DNA from: Gemmataceae bacterium
GTDB lineage: Bacteria > Planctomycetota > Planctomycetia > Gemmatales > Gemmataceae
Direction of reading: 5' to 3'
Assembly (NCBI GenBank): GCA_026418875.1
Contig: JAOAAM010000338.1
Coordinates: 1 to 11,796, forward strand
Length of the DNA: 11,796 nucleotides
Made by a program: the position numbers and the translations under genes. Every line of letters begins with the position of its first letter. Position 1 is the first letter of the stretch. A model generated the notes under the pieces. That model had not been told where the DNA came from, ran no database searches, and saw nothing but the letters and a program-made list of their open reading frames with translations. Positions 6,265 through 11,796 of the stretch are shown in pieces.

Positions 6265-8178
6265 ATGAGCGAGTTGCTGTCCCAAATCCACTCTCCGGCT
6301 GACTTGCACAAGCTGAACGACGACCAGCTTCGGCAGTTAGCCCAGGAGATGCGCGACGAACTCGTTCGCGTCCTCATGAAACGAAGTGCTCATTTCGGCA
6401 GCAACTTGGGTGTGGTCGAGTTGTGCCTGGCCCTGCATCTGACGTTCGACTTCCGCAAGGATCGACTGATCTGGGACACCGGGCACCAAATCTATCCGCA
6501 CAAGCTCATCACGGGCAGGTATCAGAATTTCGACACGATCCGTACCCGCGGCGGACTGATGGGATACCCGAACCCCGCCGAGAGCGAGTACGACTTGTTC
6601 ATGACGGGACATGCCGGTTGCAGCGTCTCGACGGTGCTGGGCTTGAAGTCGGCGGACGATTTGCTCGGCGAGTCGGATCGCAAAGCCGTGGCGGTGGTCG
6701 GCGACGGGGCGCTTGTCTCCGGCATCGTATTCGAAGCTCTGAATAATGCAGGTTATCTGAAGAAAGATTTGCTCGTCATCCTGAACGACAACAAGATGTC
6801 GATCTGCCCGAGGGTCGGGTCGATCGGTTCGTATCTGGATCAATGCCGGATGTCGAGCGTCTACACCGGATCCAAAAAAGCCATTTCGGAGTTCTTGCCC
6901 AGGATTCCGTTGGTTGGCAAGTTCGCGCACCGGACGCTCGAAGGAGTTCGGGATCGCCTGAAGGCCGTGTTGAAGCAGGGAGCGTTGTTCGAGAAGTTAG
7001 GCTTCCGCTACTACGGCCCGGTGAACGGCCATGACCTCCCCACGCTGCGCCGGATCCTTCAGGACGTGAAACAGATTCGGGGCCCGGTACTGCTTCACGT
7101 GTTCACCGAGAAGGGCCACGGGGTGCCCCAAGCGAGTGCCGACCCAGTCACTTACCATGCGCCCCCGGTCTTCGAAGAGGTCGGGCCGAACCGGCACATT
7201 CGATCGCTGAAGAAAGGGGGAGGGCGGTCGTACACGGACGTCGTCAGTGCCGCCATCGCCCAGGCCATGGAGAGCGACCCGCGGGTGACGGTGATGACGG
7301 CCGGGATGTGCCAAGGCAACAAGCTCGAAGGAGTGCGTGAACGATTCCCGGATCGCTTTTTCGACGTCGGGATCTGCGAATCCCACGCCGTCGCGTTTGC
7401 CGCGGGACAAGCGAAGGCGGGTTTGCGGCCGATCGTTGATATTTATTCGACGTTCCTGCAACGATCGTTCGATCAGATTTTCCAAGAAGTCGCGCTGCAA
7501 AACCTGCCGGTCGTCTTCACGATGGACCGTGCCGGTCTGGCTGGGCCAGACGGTCCCACGCACCATGGTTGCTTCGACATCCCGTATATGCGGCTTTTCC
7601 CGAACATCACGGTGATGGCCCCCGGAGACGAGAGCGACGTCGCCCCGATGCTTCAATTCGCCCTACAGCACTCTGGGCCGATCTCGCTGCGCTACCCGAA
7701 AGCGAGCGTCGAGCAGGTGGAGCGTTCGGTGGCCCCGATCGAGCTTGGCAAAGCCGAGGTGTGGGGTTGGGGCGAAGACGCGATGCTGATCGCCTTCGGG
7801 GCACTTTTTCCGGCGTGCGTTCGAGCGGCCCGAAAGCTCCGCGAAGAGGGTTTCAGCGTCGGCGTGATCAACGCTCGGTTCTGTAAGCCCCTAGACAGAG
7901 AGACGATTGTTCGCGCGGTCGAGCAGGCCACGCTGGCGGTCACGGTGGAAGAGGGCACGTTGGAGGGCGGGTTTGGCAGCGCGGTGCTCGAAGCGTGCAA
8001 CAATGCTGGCGTGGACGCACGGCATGTCGTCCGCCTCGGCATCCCCGACCGATTTATCGAACATGCGGAGCGGGGCGATCTTCTGGCCAGCCTCGGCTTG
8101 GATGTTCCGGGCATCTGCGAAGTCGTGCGACAAAGGCTTGGCGCGAGCCGCGAACTGCTGGCCCGATCAGATCGCTGA
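6265..8178 (+). CDS. dxs: 1-deoxy-D-xylulose-5-phosphate synthase
   Basis: Dxs condenses pyruvate and glyceraldehyde 3-phosphate with thiamine diphosphate, the first step of the MEP isoprenoid pathway (also feeding thiamine and pyridoxal synthesis). The 637 residues match the family. His43 sits in AHFGSNLGVVEL, and IWDTGHQIYPHKLITGR follows. The thiamine motif runs from GDG (146-148) to NDN (174-176). The catalytic glutamate is E372 in GICESHAVAFAAG. MDRAGLAGPDGPTHHG follows, with the conserved D421 and R422, then the phosphate-binding arginine in SLRYPKA. Two usually constant stretches differ: GHAGCSVS replaces the common GHSSTSIS, and GICESHAV replaces GIAEQHAV. The catalytic residues are kept, so I expect activity. 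It follows ispA by 58 bases and its TGA lies 11 bases before nadK, consistent with one operon. Confidence 0.96.
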   Translation: MSELLSQIHSPADLHKLNDDQLRQLAQEMRDELVRVLMKRSAHFGSNLGVVELCLALHLTFDFRKDRLIWDTGHQIYPHKLITGRYQNFDTIRTRGGLMGYPNPAESEYDLFMTGHAGCSVSTVLGLKSADDLLGESDRKAVAVVGDGALVSGIVFEALNNAGYLKKDLLVILNDNKMSICPRVGSIGSYLDQCRMSSVYTGSKKAISEFLPRIPLVGKFAHRTLEGVRDRLKAVLKQGALFEKLGFRYYGPVNGHDLPTLRRILQDVKQIRGPVLLHVFTEKGHGVPQASADPVTYHAPPVFEEVGPNRHIRSLKKGGGRSYTDVVSAAIAQAMESDPRVTVMTAGMCQGNKLEGVRERFPDRFFDVGICESHAVAFAAGQAKAGLRPIVDIYSTFLQRSFDQIFQEVALQNLPVVFTMDRAGLAGPDGPTHHGCFDIPYMRLFPNITVMAPGDESDVAPMLQFALQHSGPISLRYPKASVEQVERSVAPIELGKAEVWGWGEDAMLIAFGALFPACVRAARKLREEGFSVGVINARFCKPLDRETIVRAVEQATLAVTVEEGTLEGGFGSAVLEACNNAGVDARHVVRLGIPDRFIEHAERGDLLASLGLDVPGICEVVRQRLGASRELLARSDR

Positions 8179-8189
8179 GGATTCAGCCG

Positions 8190-9044
8190 ATGCGATTTTT
8201 CGTTCTCGGTAACGCGGAGAGACCAAACGTTCGCCGCGAGGCCGAGAAGCTTCTCCCCTGGCTGCAACAGCAGGGGGAAGTCGTCGTCTTCGACTTGGAG
8301 CAGAAAGTCAACCTTCATGACCACGATGCCGACGTCGCCTTAGTGCTCGGCGGCGACGGGGCGATCTTGCGGGCTGCGCGCCAAATGGGGCGGAAGCAGG
8401 TGCCCGTCCTCGGAATCAACCTTGGCAAGTTAGGGTTCCTCGCCGATGTCTCTCCATCCGAGGTCCGTGAGGTAATTCCCGAGCTGATCGCCGGGAACTT
8501 TCGAGTCACCTCGCACCTTATGTTCGATTGCGAGGCGGAGACCGAGGAAGGACCGCGGCGATGCCTCGGTCTGAACGAGGTGGTGGTGCAGAGCGGCCCT
8601 CCGTTCCACATGCTGGAGCTGGAACTTGCGATCAACGGCGAGGTCGCCTCGACGTTTCACGGCGATGGACTGATCGTCAGCACTCCCGTGGGATCGACCG
8701 CACACGGACTCTCGGCGGGAGGTCCGATCCTGGGGCAAGAACTGCGGGCGTTCGTGGTCACACCGATTTGCCCCCACTCGCTCACCAGTCGGACCATCGT
8801 CGAATCGGCCGACAAACAGTTCACGATCATGGTCAGCCGGGGAACCAACTCCTATCTTGTCGTGGACGGACAGGAAGTTTGGCGCTTGCCGGTACGCTCC
8901 CGTGTCACCGTACGGGAAGCGGCGGTGTCGTTTCGCTTGGTCAAGGTGGCCGGTCGTAGTTACTACCGGACCCTGCACGACAAACTGAATTGGGGAGCGA
9001 CGCCGAACTACCGCAACGACCACGAACCTCCGACGAGTTCCTGA
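8190..9044 (+). CDS. nadK: NAD kinase
   Basis: NadK phosphorylates NAD to NADP in the cytoplasm and controls the NADPH supply. The 284-residue protein carries GGDG (54-57), the phosphate-donor motif, then GINLGKLGFLADV, the NE pair in GLNEVVV, and the glycine-rich GDGLIVSTPVGSTAHGLSAGGPI. VTPICPHSLTSRTIV completes the family signature. ATG 8190 is preceded by GAGG at 8177-8180, which overlaps the dxs stop; this suggests coupled translation with dxs. An open upstream extension in the same frame overlaps dxs by nearly 190 bases and lacks NadK character, so the short form is chosen. Company with dxs and ispA makes metabolic sense because the MEP pathway consumes NADPH, but the link is inferred. 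Confidence 0.96.
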   Translation: MRFFVLGNAERPNVRREAEKLLPWLQQQGEVVVFDLEQKVNLHDHDADVALVLGGDGAILRAARQMGRKQVPVLGINLGKLGFLADVSPSEVREVIPELIAGNFRVTSHLMFDCEAETEEGPRRCLGLNEVVVQSGPPFHMLELELAINGEVASTFHGDGLIVSTPVGSTAHGLSAGGPILGQELRAFVVTPICPHSLTSRTIVESADKQFTIMVSRGTNSYLVVDGQEVWRLPVRSRVTVREAAVSFRLVKVAGRSYYRTLHDKLNWGATPNYRNDHEPPTSS

Positions 9045-9120
9045 CGTAACGAAACACGGCGGATTGTCGCTTTTTAACGGGGCAGACCGCGGTTCCAAGA
9101 ATTTGATACAGACCAGAAAA

Positions 9121-10350
9121 ATGGGCATCGTCAGCCAGTTGTTGCCGGCCTTCCTGCTGACCTTGGTGCAATTCATCGCGGCCTTGCCGTGGCTTTGGGC
9201 GGTTGACCGAACAGCATTCCGGCAGGCACTCCGGCGTCCATCGAGTTGGGGCAACGTGATCGGCGTCCTGATCGGGGTGACGCTCGTTCTGGCAGTGATC
9301 ATCTATTACCAACGGGGTGCCAACCTCCTGGAGTTGCTCGGCCGGGTTTACGCCGCCGTGCTCCATGCTCAGTTGATCGTGGACTTGTTTGTCCTACTGT
9401 TTGCGGTCGTCCTGACGATTTGGCCGAAAGGTGGTGCTGTGGCTTTGGCGGCGTTTCGGGAAGGCATTCGCCAGCCGATGTTCTGGCTGATCGGTCTGGC
9501 TGCGGTCGTCGTCTTCCTGGTCGCCATCGTCCTGCCTTATTTCACCTTTGGCGACGACTTCAAGATGATGAAGCAGATTTGCTTCGACGTCACCATGTTG
9601 TCGGCACTGGTGTTCGGCGTGCTGGCTGCAAGCATTTCCATCCATGAGGAGATTGAGGGGCGTACCGCGGTCACCCTGATGAGCAAGCCCGTCACCCGGC
9701 GTCAGTTCCTGATCGGGAAGTACCTGGGCATTTTGTTCGCCGCGTTGTGCTTGACGCTGTTCATCGGCTGGTTCATGAATTGGGCATTGTTAGTTCAGCC
9801 GACGCTGAACCCGATGGATGATGCCGTCGATCCCCTGGTTGCTCAAGCCCAAGGCGCGTTGCTGCCCTATGCCGTCCGGCTGACGACCCCTGACTCGTTC
9901 CTGCTGATCAAGGGGGCCAGCCTGTGGGTGGGGGAATCGATTGCGAACGGCCTCGGGGTGCTCCTGGGTTTCGGCAAAGTGATGGTTTTGGTCGCCTTGG
10001 CATCCGCTCTTGCGACGAGGATGCCTCTAATCACCAATCTGCTGATTTGCGTCTCCATTTTTGCCCTCGGGCACCTCGCACCGGTCCTCCGTCGGGTCTC
10101 GACCGAATTGCGGAGTCAAAACCCCGACAACACCGCGTTAGCGTTGGTCAACTTCTTGACGCAAACGTTGGAGACGTTGACCCCATCGCTCGAGTTTTTC
10201 GACATGGGACCGGCGATCATCCGCGACACGCCGATCGAGTTTTCCGCTTTTGCGAAATACGTCGTCTCGGCGGGTGCTTACGGGGTGGTGTACACGACGA
10301 TCGCACTTCTCTTCGGGCTGATTTTGTTCGAGGATCGAGACTTGGCGTGA
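9121..10350 (+). CDS. ABC-2 type transporter permease
   Basis: This is an integral membrane protein of 409 residues with about nine hydrophobic segments, near 6-28, 44-63, 79-101, 120-142, 157-174, 201-221, 280-300, 305-325 and 380-402. The stretch HEEIEGRTAVTLMSKPVTRRQFLIGKYLG (split here: HEEIEGRTAVTLMSKP at 175-190, then TRRQFLIGKYLG) is the cytoplasmic coupling region typical of ABC-2 permeases. A hydrophilic loop lies at about 222-275. The motif AFRxxxRxPxxW occurs twice, at 32-43 and 111-122, each before a membrane segment. No ATPase gene is adjacent upstream, and the next gene is a different type of ABC protein. The substrate cannot be inferred. ATG 9121 is chosen; TTG 9064 would add 19 residues, and neither has a good ribosome binding site. 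It lies 76 bases after nadK. Confidence 0.8.
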   Translation: MGIVSQLLPAFLLTLVQFIAALPWLWAVDRTAFRQALRRPSSWGNVIGVLIGVTLVLAVIIYYQRGANLLELLGRVYAAVLHAQLIVDLFVLLFAVVLTIWPKGGAVALAAFREGIRQPMFWLIGLAAVVVFLVAIVLPYFTFGDDFKMMKQICFDVTMLSALVFGVLAASISIHEEIEGRTAVTLMSKPVTRRQFLIGKYLGILFAALCLTLFIGWFMNWALLVQPTLNPMDDAVDPLVAQAQGALLPYAVRLTTPDSFLLIKGASLWVGESIANGLGVLLGFGKVMVLVALASALATRMPLITNLLICVSIFALGHLAPVLRRVSTELRSQNPDNTALALVNFLTQTLETLTPSLEFFDMGPAIIRDTPIEFSAFAKYVVSAGAYGVVYTTIALLFGLILFEDRDLA

Positions 10351-10363
10351 GCCGGCCACGGAG

Positions 10364-10427
10364 GGAATGTCGGGCAGGTCACTGATCCGCACGGTAAAAT
10401 ATCAGGGTGCGGCCAGCGCGACATTCC
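10364..10427 (+). repeat. Nested inverted repeat upstream of the ABC exporter
   Basis: GGAATGTCG (10364-10372) pairs perfectly with CGACATTCC (10419-10427). Within it, CCGCAC (10387-10392) pairs perfectly with GTGCGG (10407-10412) around a 14-base AT-rich loop containing TAAAATATC. It starts 14 bases after the permease stop and ends 25 bases before the GTG of the next gene. It may be a terminator without T-run, a leader RNA controlling the exporter, or a dyad operator. The pairing is seen directly; the function is unknown. Confidence 0.55.
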
Positions 10428-10452
10428 TGATCAGCCGAACAGAGGGTCCGCC

Positions 10453-11796
10453 GTGGATCGATCCGCCTTCCTCCGCGCTTGGGAATACCTCGGTTACGTT
10501 CGAACGTATAAGTGGTTGGCCATCACGAGTGCTGCCCTCGTCGGAGCGACGTTTGTGTTGCTGGTGGTCCTCCTGGGCATGTTCGCCGATCTCACCGTGA
10601 CGCGGGGGATCATACCAACTTTCACGGACTTGAATGACGCCGAGCGAGAACGTTTCTGCGAGCAATGGAACTCGTGGGCGGACGAGGAGCGACGACTAGC
10701 GGTCGCCGCATGGCCCTTCCCCGAGACGTTACAAACTGAAATTGCGGCCAATGCGAGCGTTTCTGATCGGCACACGCCCCTTCGATGGAAGGTGTATGTC
10801 GGAAAACTGTTGGAGCGTCGGGCGGGAACCGACGCGGCTGAGCAATACCGTGCCAAGGCTTACATTCCACCCGGGATGATCGAGGAAACCGAGGCAGGCC
10901 GAGTCGATGACCCCGATCGCGTCCAGCTTGGAATCCTTGCTCACGTTGTCCGCGAACGAGATCACCCGTTGAGTCGGGTCTCGGGATTGCTCGCTCGTTG
11001 CTGTTCTTGGTCGTGGCACCCCTCGGCGGATGGCACGCCCAATCGGCCGTATCTGCTGGGCTTGTTGATTTCGACCGTGGTGCTCGCCTTGCTCCGCGGT
11101 GGATTGGTTTTGCTGATGCACTATGGGGCCTCCCACGCAACTCTCGATGTCGTCAATCGACTCCGACGCCTCATTTACCATCACACCCATCGGCTCGGAT
11201 CTCTGACCCTCTCATCGGGTCGGAACAGTGAACCCGTGGATGTGTTTATCCGCCGGATGGACTCCTTGCACGATGGCCTTTACACGCGGCTGACGATCTC
11301 GGTTCGGGAACCGGTGAAGATCACGCTGCTCTTGTTACTTGCATTCGTGGAGAATCTCTGGCTGGCCTTGGCGACCGTGTGTGCCGCGGGTCTGGTGTGG
11401 ATCATCAGTCGACAGATCGCCGCCGTTCTCAGGGAGCGCGGGAAAGCCGGCGCACGAAGCGCCCTACGACAACTTGCATTGCTCGAAGAATCGCTTCGGA
11501 TGATGCGATTGGTGAAGGGCTACCTGATGGATCTATTCAATCAGGGGCGTGTCGAACGCCAGCTTTCCGAATACTCGCGTGCTCAGATGGCACGCTTCCG
11601 AGGCGAATTGGTTTATCGACCGTTGATCGTTCTGTTCGGTACCATGGCGGGGGCAGGGTTGCTCTTCGTGGCCGGGGTTCAAATCCTCAGCGAACGCTTG
11701 GAGGTGTCCGGGCTGATCGTGCTCGCCACGGCCATCGGCAGCATTTATTACCCACTCGACCTATGGCTTGCTCAGCGTCTGTCTCTTATACACATC
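10453..11796 (+). CDS. ABC exporter, N-terminal membrane domain (3' partial)
   Basis: From a GTG with AGAGGG 6 bases upstream (10441-10446), the frame stays open to the window end for 448 codons. The last six (LSLIHI) come from sequencing adapter, so 442 are genuine. The fold is that of the membrane half of MsbA/MdlB-type exporters. Membrane segment one is at about 22-45 and segment two at about 200-222. RLRRLIYHHTHRLGSLTL and the following acidic and arginine helix resemble the first intracellular coupling loop. Two further hydrophobic hairpins lie at about 290-325 and 400-440. The ATPase domain with Walker motifs, normally another 230 residues or so, is beyond the contig end. An unusual extracytoplasmic stretch of about 150 residues separates segments one and two. 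Such exporters move lipids, peptides or drugs, and the substrate here is unknown. Confidence 0.78.
   Translation, partial: MDRSAFLRAWEYLGYVRTYKWLAITSAALVGATFVLLVVLLGMFADLTVTRGIIPTFTDLNDAERERFCEQWNSWADEERRLAVAAWPFPETLQTEIAANASVSDRHTPLRWKVYVGKLLERRAGTDAAEQYRAKAYIPPGMIEETEAGRVDDPDRVQLGILAHVVRERDHPLSRVSGLLARCCSWSWHPSADGTPNRPYLLGLLISTVVLALLRGGLVLLMHYGASHATLDVVNRLRRLIYHHTHRLGSLTLSSGRNSEPVDVFIRRMDSLHDGLYTRLTISVREPVKITLLLLLAFVENLWLALATVCAAGLVWIISRQIAAVLRERGKAGARSALRQLALLEESLRMMRLVKGYLMDLFNQGRVERQLSEYSRAQMARFRGELVYRPLIVLFGTMAGAGLLFVAGVQILSERLEVSGLIVLATAIGSIYYPLDLWLAQRLSLIHI
11779..11796. other. Tn5/Nextera mosaic-end adapter remnant (artefact)
   Basis: CTGTCTCTTATACACATC is identical to the first 18 of the 19 bases of the Tn5 mosaic end used in Nextera library adapters (CTGTCTCTTATACACATCT). 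It sits at the very last bases of the window. It is almost certainly untrimmed adapter, not genomic DNA. In the ABC exporter frame it encodes LSLIHI, a false C-terminus. Confidence 0.96.

Noticed and set aside
7995..8189. Upstream extension of nadK overlapping dxs
   Set aside because: It encodes residues unlike NAD kinase, overlaps dxs in another frame, and the ATG at 8190 has a ribosome binding site.
9057..9075. GCGG-ATTG-TCGC followed by TTTTT after nadK as an intrinsic terminator
   Set aside because: The stem is only four pairs including a G-T wobble, too weak to support a call.
10395..10400. TAAAAT as a -10 promoter box for the ABC exporter
   Set aside because: The -35 position holds a G-rich sequence and the match lies in the loop of an inverted repeat, so it is noted only within that repeat.
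11779..11796. Transposon end indicating a natural Tn5-type insertion
   Set aside because: It is at the exact contig terminus with no other transposon sequence, which is the pattern of library adapter carry-over.

Overview
The window is a gene-dense, GC-rich (about 60%) stretch of bacterial chromosome with every recognisable gene on the + strand. The gene set and its peculiarities suggest a member of the Planctomycetota: an AroD-AroE-like fusion (AroDE fusions are also known in Chlamydiae, in the same PVC superphylum), a lineage-flavoured Dxs, and planctomycete-style ABC permeases. This is judged from protein character only and is not a formal placement. The window ends in a Tn5/Nextera mosaic-end sequence, so its 3' boundary is a sequencing-contig end with unremoved adapter.

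Layout. 1-638: the C-terminal half of seryl-tRNA synthetase (serS). 639-795: spacer with two hairpins, one of which looks like an intrinsic terminator. 796-2259: a two-domain protein with the folds of type I 3-dehydroquinate dehydratase and shikimate dehydrogenase, in which most catalytic residues of both domains are replaced. 2263-3363: alanine dehydrogenase (ald), translationally coupled to the preceding gene. 3407-5019: xseA and xseB, both subunits of exonuclease VII, overlapping by 4 bases. 5020-5303: a 284-base spacer with a 20-bp-period direct repeat and several inverted repeats. 5304-9044: ispA (farnesyl diphosphate synthase), dxs (first enzyme of the MEP isoprenoid pathway) and nadK (NAD kinase). 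9121-10350: an ABC-2 type permease. 10351-10452: spacer with a nested inverted repeat. 10453 to the end: the membrane half of an ABC exporter, cut off before its ATPase domain.

How the genes fit together. xseB-ispA-dxs is a gene order also known in E. coli and many other bacteria. Dxs feeds the MEP pathway, IspA condenses its C5 products, and NadK supplies NADP(H), which the pathway's reductoisomerase needs. The xseA-xseB pair makes the ExoVII nuclease and is probably only a genomic passenger. The two ABC genes are downstream and functionally unassigned.

Most of the window is housekeeping. The points worth a second look are the AroDE-like protein with stripped active sites, the structured spacer before ispA, the structured leader before the ABC exporter, that exporter's large extracytoplasmic insertion, and the adapter at the contig end. 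I saw no CRISPR array, tRNA, rRNA or insertion sequence.
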